From Piper betle (taxonomy: Eukaryota; Streptophyta; Magnoliopsida; Piperales; Piperaceae): a stretch of 64,000 nt of DNA. The DNA lies in NCBI GenBank assembly GCA_033002965.1, contig JAURVB010002728.1, forward strand, positions 1 to 64,000. The letters run 5' to 3'. The number at the start of each line of letters is the position of its first letter. Within the stretch, counting starts at the first letter, position 1. The notes beneath the pieces were generated by a model. The model searched no databases, was not told where the DNA came from, and saw only the letters and a list, made by a program, of their open reading frames with translations. A program made the position numbers and the translations under genes. Below, one piece after another: positions 50,045 through 60,108 of this stretch.

Positions 50045-51640
50045 CCATGCCCCCGTCCCGTCGGCCGCCCCTACCCCCGCCCAGCCGCTGCCTTTGCCCC
50101 TGCTCGCCGGCCGCCCCATGCCCCCATCCCGCCGGCCGTCCCTGCCCCCGCCTCGCAGGCCACCCCTGCCCTCGCCCCGCTGCTGCCCCTGCCCCTGCCC
50201 CCGTCAGCCGCTGCAGCCTCCGCCCCAGCCCCCCGCCCTCACTCGTAGCCATCGAGTTTGTATTATAAAATTAGTTTATTTTTTTAAAATTTATTTCGTA
50301 ATATTGCCTGTAGTAGGGATTGAGTTAAATTTTTATTAAAAAATTATTTTATTTTTAATATTTATTTTGCAATAAAAATTTGACTCGAATTGGGATTGAG
50401 TCAAGTTTTTATTACGAAACTTGACTCGGTCCCTAGGCCCCAGCCCCCGCAGGCGAAGCGACGACAGTGTTGGCCAGCAAGAGGTCGCCGGCAATGGGGT
50501 GACGTGGCAAAATAGATGGGGTGAGAAACAGGGGAATGTAGTTTCATAATAAAAACTTCACTCAGGTCAGGATCGAATCAAAATTTTATTACAAAATAAA
50601 CTTTAAAAAAATAAAATAATTTTGTAATAAAACCTTAAGTCGATCCCTACTCGAGTCAAGTTTTTATTATAAAATAATTTTTTAAAAAAATAAAATAATT
50701 TAGGAATAAAAATTTGACTTGATCTGCACTCAAGTCAATATTAAGAAATAAATTTTAAAAAATAAATTAATTTTGTAATAAAACTTGACTCGATTATCGG
50801 TAAAAATTGGTGTGGGATCGAATCAAGTTTTTTATTACAAAATTAGTTTATTTTTTGAATTTAATTTATAATATTGACTCGTGTCGCATGGAATCGAGTC
50901 AAATGTTTATTATAAAATTATTTTATTCTTTTGAGCGGGCAAGGCTGGGGTGGAAGGTGGCGGCCTGGGGGATCGAATCTGGATAGGGATCGAGTCAAAT
51001 TTTTATTGCAAAATTTATTTATTTATTTTAATTTATTTCTTAATATTGACTTAATTTATGACCGAGTTAAGTTTTATTACAAAATTATTTTATTTTTTTA
51101 AAAATTTATTTCGTAATAAAAATATGATTCGTGACCGAATAAAATTTTTATTACGATACTACCCCGCCCCCTCCCCTGTTTCAGCACCGGAGGGGTGCGG
51201 CGGCAAGCCGGGGGCGGCGGTGAGGGGGGCGGTGGCAGGGCAGGGTAGGGGGAGGGGCGAGGGGACGGCAGGGAGGGCAGGGGGTGGCGAGGCAGGGGAG
51301 GGGCAAGGGTGGTAGGCCAGGGGTTGGAGGCCGGGGGAGGCGGCAGGGGGAGGGCAGGTGGCGGCAGGCTGGGGGCTGGCGGCCAGGGGACGGCGACAGG
51401 GGGAGGGGGCGGTGAGTGGGGGGGAGCAGGAGGCGGCGCTGCCGGTGGTGGGGGAAGGGGGAGGGGGGGTGTGGGTGATGAGTGCTCCAGGCCGTTGGAT
51501 TCGGATCCAACGGCCTGCAGATAGTGCGCATAGGGTAGCGGGGGGGGTGGGGTGGAGGGATGGGTTGGATGAGTGCTCCAGGCCGTTGGATCTAGATCCA
51601 ACGACCTGGATTTTATAAGCTGCCTATACCACTAAAAGGG
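50045..51640. mobile_element. Foldback element family, copy 2 (core and right part)
   Basis: Begins inside a C-rich arm (CCATGCCCCCGTCCCGTCGG, compare the copy 1 arm), continues into a GC island at 50430-50530 with GCGACGACAGTGTTGGCCAG, AT palindrome arrays (50260-51160), and a G-rich arm (51180-51480). It ends in two copies of a palindrome-bearing segment, each starting GAGTGCTCCAGGCCGTTGGA. The last bases (CCTATACCACTAAAAGGGC, about 51621-51639) are an inverse of the copy 1 start CTATTTTGGTAGTG, so the element has inverted ends. The left end is missing. Confidence 0.65.
51488..51609. repeat. Duplicated terminal palindromes of foldback copy 2
   Basis: First palindrome 51488-51517: arms CAGGCCGTTGGAT and ATCCAACGGCCTG around TCGG, perfect. 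Second 51578-51609: arms of 16 bp around no loop, with one mismatch (GGCCGTTGGATC versus GATCCAACGACC). Both follow GAGTGCTC, so the terminal segment has been duplicated in tandem about 90 bp apart. Confidence 0.85.
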
Positions 51641-53322
51641 CGAAAAGAAATTTATACCATGTTTTCTAGTATTTTTTCCGGATTCTCATTGAATCTAAAT
51701 TGGTACAAAGCATGTGATTAATCCTAGAAAGGTGTCTTTTAAGAGTATAACTTTTCTTAAAAAATATTTTTTGAAGGGTATATTATTTTTAAATAAATAT
51801 TACACCCATTTCTAAAAGGTATCCACAATTTTTAAATGATAAATGCATCCCTCTTAAAAACATACACATTTGCTCCATCATACATCTTATCCAAGAATTA
51901 TATCTCACTTCATTCTTATAAATATATCAACAATATCTCCTGAAATATTTATTATTTTGATAGATAAAATAGTTTTTCGAAAATATACCAAAAATATGAT
52001 TAGCATTGGGCACTTTCTGACATTTTTTATATTTATTTATTGATGATTTTTTCCTACTAAAATTATTATATGTATTACAAAATATAGGTTTAAATTATGA
52101 TATGTTACCTTTTTTACAAAATATAATTTTAAAATTTATTTTTTTAAAAAAAGTTATAGATGTACGAGGATGATAAGCACCTCTAAATTTTCAATAGTTT
52201 ATAGTTTATCCGAAGAGTTTTATATCGATAAATTATTGTTTGTGCTATATGAATGTGGAGAAAAAAAACTTGAAAAAAGTATTAGACAAATAGTTGGAAT
52301 GAATGCAATGCATAATTGGCCATTCGAAATTAATGAAACTAAGTAAGATGTCGCGCCATGCACGATTTGTAGTGTAAATAAATTTTAATTTTATACGTAA
52401 AATCTTTTTAAATAATGAGATAAACTAAAATAATTTAATATATTACATATAAGATATGTTTAACTTTAAAAATATATAATATTTGAATACAAATATGAAT
52501 TATAATTATTTAATTTTTTATCATATTTTTTTATGAAAATTAAATAAATTCTTATTAGTAGGAAGTTAAAAATTATAGTAAAATGGGTTTTAACTTGAAA
52601 CCTGCTTGCAGTGAAAAATAATTTTATTATTTTTTTAAGAAAATAAAGCTAGTAAGATTTGAATTAGTGGCCTTTTGAATGAAGCATTTTTATTGTATTT
52701 TTTTACTATTTTAATTGGCTAATTTTTCTATTTTTAATCTCTGATAAATATTGAGTTCCCCTTTTATTATAAAATATGGCTGTAAATTATGATATGTATT
52801 ACCCTTTTTACACAAATATTTTTTAAATTTATTTTTTTAAATGTTATAAATGTAAAAAGATGATAAACACCTAAACATTAGACAAATAGTTGGAATGGAT
52901 GCAATGAATAATTGCCCATTAGATATTAATGAAATAAGTATAATATTCAAATTTTGCTTTGGAAACTTTTTTATTAATGATTTCCCTATTAAGCTTACCG
53001 TGTTTCTTTTAGATAAATTATTTTAAATTTTGATATTACTTCTTCTTTTTTTCTAAAAGAATCAATTAATTTATATTTATTAATTTTATAGCTTAGTTGT
53101 TTTCATAATATTTTAGGTTTATAGTTTAATTAATTATAAGTAATAAAGTTATATTAAAAATTATTAACTTGGTTATTTGTATATTTAATAATTATAATAT
53201 TAATTTATTTGAAAAAACAAAACTCGTGTATTGCCCAAAATTTATTTCTAGTTATTTATAATCACTTTCTTCCTTTTTGCAGGATGGGCTTGAAGTAGGT
53301 GTTGAGAACAGTGTCACACACC

Positions 53323-53866
53323 GAGTTCATATTTAGTGGTGGTACGACCGGGAATAACTCCTGGTCGTACGATCAACACCACCCACGTGCTTTCATCCAC
53401 CGTCTCCAAATCCACCATCTGTAAATTCTTTAACTGTTCTATCTTCATCAATTAACCCCCGAGTCCAGATGCGTCTGGTTTTAAAGTAGGAGTTTTTTCA
53501 CATCTTCATTTTTATTTGGAGCATGAGAACTTTGTATATGAAAAGTAAACTTCCTTCTAAAATATTATAAAACATCAGTTTATTATTGAATGGCAAGATC
53601 AAAATTTTACTTTGAAAGAAAGATTGAAACTAAAAGATAATGTTATTGTCACGAAGAGACGAAAATTTTGAGAACGAAGACGGGTATGCCCGGAAGGTGG
53701 AGTCTACACTTTTTAAGGCTAGATGAGTTGATCGCAATTGTTACGGCGTGCTTGGGGGAACCAAAAATTAGTCCTTAAAAATAACCCCGTGACAGCAACC
53801 AGTAGGTGGAATTGATGATAGGACCGGGAATTTTACTCTCATCGTACGACCACTAAATATGAACTC
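53323..53866. mobile_element. Inverted-repeat element with 25-bp ends
   Basis: 53323-53347 (GAGTTCATATTTAGTGGT then GGTACGA) and 53842-53866 (TCGTACGACCACTAAATATG then AACTC) are inverse copies with one mismatch. CACAC(C)GAG / CTCGTTGTG outside them extends the symmetry weakly. The 544-bp interior has no open frame. Target duplication is unclear, so superfamily is not assigned. Confidence 0.6.
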
Positions 53867-54069
53867 CTCGTTGTGTTTAGCCTGATAAATAGTACCTACT
53901 TTTGTTAAAGCCCAAAATAATAAGCTTTAAAAAGTGAAAAAAATAGATCACTTGTTAAGTTTATAACCACCTTATAAATGTGAGGGAGTGTCGAAAATAA
54001 TCTCAAACCTAAAGTAGATATGAGTTGAAACCTTAATAAATATTAAAAATTGAGCTACGGAAGTGACAA

Positions 54070-54258
54070 CTAAAGATTTATTGTAGCAAATGCTACTGCA
54101 AACCATTGTAACATATTTTTGACCGATGTCAATTACCTTAATTAGAAGAGATTATTTTAATTATTTTTTAAAAAGCACAACTTATTAAAGTAATTTATAC
54201 CAATTAAAAATTTACTACAACAGATTTGTTTAATACTTGCTACAGTAAAATCCTAAAG
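54070..54258. mobile_element. Small MITE, about 190 bp
   Basis: The left end CTAAAGATTTATTGTAGCAA and the inverse of the right end (CTTTAGGATTTTACTGTAGC) are imperfect inverted repeats, and the internal arms are also complementary (ACCTTAATTAG versus its inverse). Non-coding. Confidence 0.5.
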
Positions 54259-55508
54259 ACTTAAGTAACTAATTAATTATTTTGGATAAGGCTCACGTCT
54301 TCTTCTTAGCTACTTAGTATTTTTTAGATCAAATGATTAACATAGAAGGAAGAAGGCTGCATGTGGACTCAAATGATCTCGACTATTAAGAGTATTCTCT
54401 CTTATTTCTTGTCATCCATTTCCTTTTAAATGTTTCTTTGGCTACTAATTAGATTATTACTCTTGCCCGTGTAAAGTGAAATTATATACGAAGAAATGAG
54501 TAAATTTCGTAATTACCCATTGCCTTTTTCCTCCACGGTTACCCATTTGACTTCGTGATTTTCTACATTTTTAGACATATTTGCAAATTTCCGATGCTTG
54601 TGTACTTTTTTAACACAATTTTTATTTTTTAATAAAAAAATCAAGCATGGTTAATTGCGTCCGTGAAATGTTATGCATAAATCAATATATAATACCTGTT
54701 CATTATCCACTTCAAATTAGGGTGCTTATCTTAAACTTGCTACTCATGGCGCCTAAAATTTATTAGAACGCCATGAAAATAGATTCAACTAAAATTAATT
54801 TTAGCTTTGAGACCAACTCATTAATTTTAAGTAACAGAAACCAGCGGTCTCTTTTTCTAAAACCAAAAGAATACCATCAAGCCCTTGAAGCATCAGCCTA
54901 AATTACATATTTAAAAGAATCCTAAGCAAATTATCTGTTAAATCAAACGAAGTAACTAGGAAATCTGTTATATTTATATTCCTGCTAACACCAATGTTAA
55001 TTGACTTATTTGCAGAAGGCAATATAAAAGTCTCACTATGTATAAAAGGGAGGTAAAAAAACTTGCTAAGAAGATAAGGGAAGGAGGAAACACATTTGTT
55101 TTTCTTTTTTTGTGGACATAATACTTTCAATGTGGACAAAAAAGTTGATAGAAATTTTTATTTCATTTATCACGAGAGCTGCAACCGGGTGATGATGTGA
55201 CAATGCTACATTAAAAATAAAATTAATAAAAATTAAATAAAATACAAAATAAGAACATAATAACTAAATAAAAATTGACATTAATAATAAAATCTTTCAT
55301 TTATTTAATCTCTTACTATATGTCTAATTTTTAATCAATATGTGAAAAAAATAATAAAAAATAGTTCATCTCACATACCGACTAAAAAATGACCTTGATA
55401 AAAATTAAATAAAATAATAATTTCTTTTGCCAAATCATTAAATATTTTCTTCTAGTACAAATATTTTATTTTATAATATTTTTTATTTAATATATTAATT
55501 AATTTTAA

Positions 55509-56131
55509 GAGTTTTTTATTAAAAATGTGAGAAAATTTGTAATATTATCGGTTTGTGAGAAAAATAAATTTAATTAGCAAAAAAAGGCTGAAATTGAATT
55601 GTCTAAAATACTTTTATTTTAAAAATATTAAAAAAAAGAGTTAAGGGGGCGTTGGACACCCTAGCCACCCAAAGCTAAGGCAGCCGAATCCCGACTGCCT
55701 TTTACCTTGGGGCAATTAGGATCTGGTTGTTGCCACTGCCACAATTAGTTATACATTTTTTTTAAATAGTGCTGTTAACAGAGAAGGATTGTTGCCCCTT
55801 GGCTGCCCCTACGCCAAATCTGACCTTACAACAATCAAATATTGTTGCCTCGACCATCATCGAAACTTTTTTAATTTTTTTATTTTTAAATTTAGCATCT
55901 TTGTTGCTACCGATAGTCGAGCCTGGGGTGGCAAGACCTGGTTGCCCCAAGGCCAAATCCTTTAACCGAGCCTACAGCCTTGGTTGACGATGACTATGTT
56001 ATTATTTTTTTAAAAATGTCCTTTTATATATAAGGGTAGTTTCACCATTTTAGTAATTTGCTTTGGTAATTATGTATATTTTCCACTAGTGGATAATATA
56101 AAAAAATTCTCCATTTTTTGGTAAAAATCTC
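55509..56131. mobile_element. Mutator-like MITE copy 2
   Basis: Ends GAGTTTTTTATTAAAAATGT and the inverse of TGGTAAAAATCTC match each other and the ends of copy 1 at 23.6 kb. The flanking 9-mers TAATTTTAA (55500-55508) and TAACTTTAA (56132-56140) agree at 8 of 9 positions, the duplication length of Mutator-like elements. The GC-richer core has GGTGGCAAGACCTGGTTGCC and CCTTGGGGC words, as in copy 1, and no convincing gene; the 55762-55987 frames are in this core. Confidence 0.75.
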
Positions 56132-56191
56132 TAACTTTAATTATTTTAATATTAAATAATTTGATTTTCTGATATGGCTTTGCGACATCAT

Positions 56192-56438
56192 TAGGGTTGT
56201 TAATTGAGCGAGTCAGCTCGTGAGCATTTAGCGTTCGGCTCGGCTTGACTCGACTCGAAATTCGACATTCAAATGCTTGACTCGAACTCGAATCTTACGA
56301 GCCGAGCTTAAGCAAGGTCGTGTTCGACTCGACTCGACTCGGTTATAACTCGAAATCGACTCGAACTCGACTCGTAGCTCGACTTGAACTCGACTCGATA
56401 AAATAATATAATAATATAGTCTTTATATTATATTATAT

Positions 56439-56477
<39 letters not shown>

Positions 56478-56783
56478 ATATAATAACAAAGAAGCAAGAT
56501 AGTTGAGATGGTAAGTATTCACCTTGATAACTTCAAGGTTGTGGGGTTCAAATCACATTGGCCTCATTGTTTTTTTAAGTGAAGCGAACTGGTTTCGAGC
56601 TGGCGAACGAACGTTTAAGTATATTCGAGCTCGAGTCGAGTTCGAACACATATTTGAGCCGAACTCGAACATGTATGTCCAAAACTCGTTCAATCTCGAG
56701 TCGAGTTCGAACGAGTTTCGAACTATTCGAGCCGAGTTCGAATACATGTTGAGCTCGGCTCGCTCGCTCAATTAGCACCCCTA
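56192..56783. mobile_element. hAT-like foldback MITE with CTCGAC-rich arms
   Basis: Ends TAGGGTTGTTAATTGAGCGA and the inverse TAGGGGTGCTAATTGAGCGA differ at two or three positions. Flanking 8-mers GACATCAT (56184-56191) and CACATCAT (56784-56791) agree at 7 of 8, the hAT duplication length. Long arms rich in GACTCGAACTCGA face GTTCGAGCCGAG-type arms. The interior holds a (TA)n tract at 56443-56474 and a tRNA-like segment. The three overlapping frames at 56524-56778 are readings of the arm. Confidence 0.8.
56493..56576 (+). ncRNA. tRNA-like Pol III unit (SINE-head type) inside the MITE
   Basis: An A box TAGTTGAGATGG (56500-56511) fits TRGYNNARNNGG exactly. A B box GGTTCAAATCA (56545-56555) lies 45 nt downstream, the spacing of a tRNA gene. 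Between them is a perfect 5-bp anticodon-type stem CCTTG/CAAGG with loop ATAACTT, which would place AAC at the anticodon. A T7 run ends it at 56576. The acceptor and T stems do not pair, so it is not a working tRNA; a SINE head or fossil tRNA-derived insert is more likely. Confidence 0.5.
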
Positions 56784-57636
56784 CACATCATCAAATAATT
56801 GCGACGTATTTATCTAATGGGTTTAGTTTTGAAAGTGGTTAAGTGATGTTTTTAGGAAATGAGGGAGGTTAAATAATGAGATGACTTAGTCAATAAGTAA
56901 TATTTGGTCTAAATTTCATTTTCTAAACAATAATATTCCTGACCTTATGATCTGTCTTTTTTGTTGACTGTGTTGGCAAAGAACGGTTACCTTCTCAAAA
57001 CAAGATGAAAATACTAATATATTAGGATTAATTAGATCAAGTTTGCCCTGTTTTAAGGATATTAGCATTGCTTTTACCATTTCGTTCTCATCACCTTTCC
57101 CAGCATATACGAACTTGTCGTTTCTTTATCCTAAGATAAAACATTAAAAGGATCCATTTTTTTAACTTCTTATGGCCTCTGATGCCTGGTAACTCGTGAA
57201 TCTGCTTAATGCACTCATTTTTGGAAGGGTTCAAAGTTCAAATAGAGAGTGTCCTTGGAGGCACCATTCGTGAATACCAAAAAATAAAAAATCCCAGATA
57301 TCATACTATGAAAAGAAATGGGGATCTAGCAAAGGCAAAATTTTCATTAGAATCCTAATCCATTTGGTTTAGTTCCTAATGACATAAATAATGACACAAT
57401 ACATACTTAACGCTTATGATGAGCTGAGTCAGGAACAGCCAAAATACATCACCAAAACTTCTCTATACAATGCTTCTCAAGCCACACTGAGAAGTTGTGA
57501 TTGCCGGTGTGCCCCTCTTAGAAAGCATTGCAAGTTCTATCCACACAAAAAGAAATACTTACATACCAATGAAATCGTTCCAGCACTTTTTAGCGGCTCC
57601 AGATAGCCAACGTTGAACTTTTTGATGGATGATTAC
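56784..57636. other. Intergenic and 3' flank of the DETOX gene
   Basis: 56800-56920 carries AAGTGGTTAAGTGATG and GATGACTTAGTCAA, related to sequence at 9.18-9.25 kb. The rest is AT-rich; 57400-57636 may include the 3' UTR of the DETOX gene. Confidence 0.4.
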
Positions 57637-60108
57637 TTACACAAGGACATCATTTTGTTTTTCACTCACAGCTAGTTCCATTTGGCTCCACTTTGTTTTG
57701 ATTGTAATCAGCAGGAGCGTGCAAGCCTGGCAGAAGAGACCACAGATCATGCCTATCCAGAGACCCTGCAATGAACATTTCATTCAGTCCAAAACCTCGA
57801 ATTTCTACGTCTTTTAAGGTAACTAAACACATGTTAAGATGTAAGCAGATACTTTGTATAATATTTCTAATTAACACAATACCATGGTCTTTATTTTCAT
57901 GTTCAACCTTACAATGTACATGAATAACTAGTTTTGAGTGCTTACCTTGGCATACAGCTTGAACTTGAATCCCAGAAGTACAGCTACTGGCATGCCAACA
58001 ATGTAGAATGCAGCCAAGTTGGTTAAGGCTGCCAAATGCTGCCAACCACACCCCCTAGAGACCCCTGCTTACCAAAAATATAGGCAATATTCAAAGTCTA
58101 AGATTTGTTTCAATCAAGAAAGTTAATTTTTTCTTCCTACCTGATAAAACTCCTTGGGCAGAGTCAAACAGTATGGACACAGCAAGCAGTGGCGTCATGG
58201 AAGCAAATTCATTCTTGATCTCCATACTATCACTGAAAGAGCTGGCCCATAGGTTGTGGCCAAAGACAAGGGACAAAACAACCAATGAGGCAAGAACTAC
58301 TGACAGCTTCAATGTCACTGCCACGGCATTCTTTGCCCTTTCAACATTTCCTGCCCCCAACTCGTTCGACACTCGAGTGCTGCTTCACACATTAACACTT
58401 AATCAATTACAATAAGATGAGACACAGATGATAAGTCATATTTTTGGCTTTAGATCAATTATCTTTACCTAACAGCAGCACTGAAACCGTAAGTGATCAT
58501 GAATGTGACAGCCTCAGTGTTGACACTGTTATTTCATGAGATGGTTTGGCGTTAGACATCTATTATATGAATAGATTTTGGGGAATAACCATGAAAAAAT
58601 TAAAATTTGAAAAGATAATTGTGCATTAGACAGGCAGTTTACCACATCGCAATCAACGAGGTGCTGCTCTCTGAGTTGGGCATCATACCAGCAAGCAAGA
58701 CTAGGAGCTCAAAAGCCCAGTATTCAAGGCTACAAGGAATAATGAGAAAACAAGAAAGAAAAAGGGTACATCATTAATTTGTAAAACTGGGTCTTCTTAG
58801 CTCGAATCCTAATCGATTTGAATCAATCACAAAAATTCCTGTTGAAAATATTCAACTCATGTGCAATAAGGCAAGTGTACTCACCAAACCATGACAGCAG
58901 AAGGAAGAGCCAACTTCGTGCTTGGTAGAACATAGTGGAAAGCTTCAGAGGAGAGCCCTTCCCAAGTGTAGCGAAACTTCTCAGAATAATTGACATAGAA
59001 AGCCAACATGAAGAAGGAGACCCACAAGGAAGTAGCTGCAGAGATGGCAGCTCCCTTGAATCCAAGAGAGGTGTGGTACACCAACAAGTATGTTAATCCC
59101 ACATTGAAGACTAATGGAACTATGGAGCAGATGACCAGAGGCAACACAACTGTCTGTGTCTGAAGAAACCTTAGAATGCACTGGAGAAAACCATATGCAT
59201 AGAGGCCTGGGATCAAATATCTGAGGTACAGACCAGAAAATCTTGCTATCTCAGGATCTTGGTGGAGGAAGATGAGCAATGGCTCAGAGTAGAGCCAGAG
59301 GATGGACACAGCCATGGAGACGACAAAGGAAGTGATCAAAGAGGATTGGAGGTAGATCCCCAGCATTCTATACAGCTTTGCACCAAATCCTTGCCCACAC
59401 AGAGTCTCCAGAGCCCCACTTAGACCGGTCTGAAACAACCGTCAGAGAAGATTAAGTCAAAAAAATGCATTTCTATTGGGAACTTGAAGATATTGATGCA
59501 TCAGGAAATGAAATGCTCTCGTAAAATCGTCGAAGTATGATCTTGTTGACAAAAGAAGCTGTATGGTTAATCGTAACAGACCCATTAACTAATAAAACCG
59601 AGCAAAAAATGGCTCATTCGAACGATAAACGCAACTTTCAAGTCGAAGATATCCAACTTCATCGATGGTCAAAATGTTTAGAACACAATAACAATATAAT
59701 TGATCTATACCAGCTGATATTACATCGATCCAGCACTGAGATATTAAATAGCAATCAAACATATCAACAGAAGAAAAAGAATAATCTTTATAAAAAAGGA
59801 AACGAAAACAAGAAGAAGCAAAGCAGAGGAGAGAAGAGGATGCAGCTCACCATGAGAGCCAGGCCGGTGACAGTGGCCCAGGAGTTGGCGAGGGTGGAGC
59901 CCGCGAGCTCAAGCTCGCCGAGATGGCCGGCGAACATGACAGACACGAGAGTGATACAATAGTAGGAGACATTGGTGACAATCATGGGGAGGGAGAAGAA
60001 CACCTGGTCCTTGGCCTCCTCCAAGTCCACCGTCTTCTTCCACCATCTTGGCTTCTCATCACTGCTACCCTCGTACCTGCTCAGCAGTGGTGCTGTTGCA
60101 GCATCCAT
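57637..60108 (-). CDS. DETOX/MATE family transporter, seven exons, intact
   Basis: MATE proteins export organic cations, flavonoids or other metabolites across plasma or vacuolar membranes in exchange for protons. Exons on the minus strand: 60108-59851, 59429-58885, 58729-58643, 58525-58469, 58379-58141, 58064-57946 and 57765-57637; every junction is GT-AG and in phase, giving 477 residues, normal for the family. Landmarks: [20 protein letters not shown] (first membrane helix), [60 protein letters not shown] (exon 2), [50 protein letters not shown], and [20 protein letters not shown]. The pattern fits two six-helix MatE domains. Sequence style is nearest the DTX1-19 group of Arabidopsis (DTX14/16-like), from memory; the substrate cannot be told. 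The ATG at 60108 is followed by a short acidic cytosolic tail. Confidence 0.92.

Larger units (their letters stand above)
51641..55508. other. Intergenic, AT-rich; two inverted-repeat elements, no gene recognised
   Basis: 52390-52740 is an AT-rich repeat related to 62040-62360 (shared forms such as TAATTGGCTAATTTTTCTAT versus TAATTGACCAATTCTTTTAT, and a TTTTTATTGTATTTTTT run). Inverted-repeat elements at 53323-53866 and 54070-54258 are listed separately. The 78-codon minus-strand frame at 54903-55139 has no recognised domain. Confidence 0.45.
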
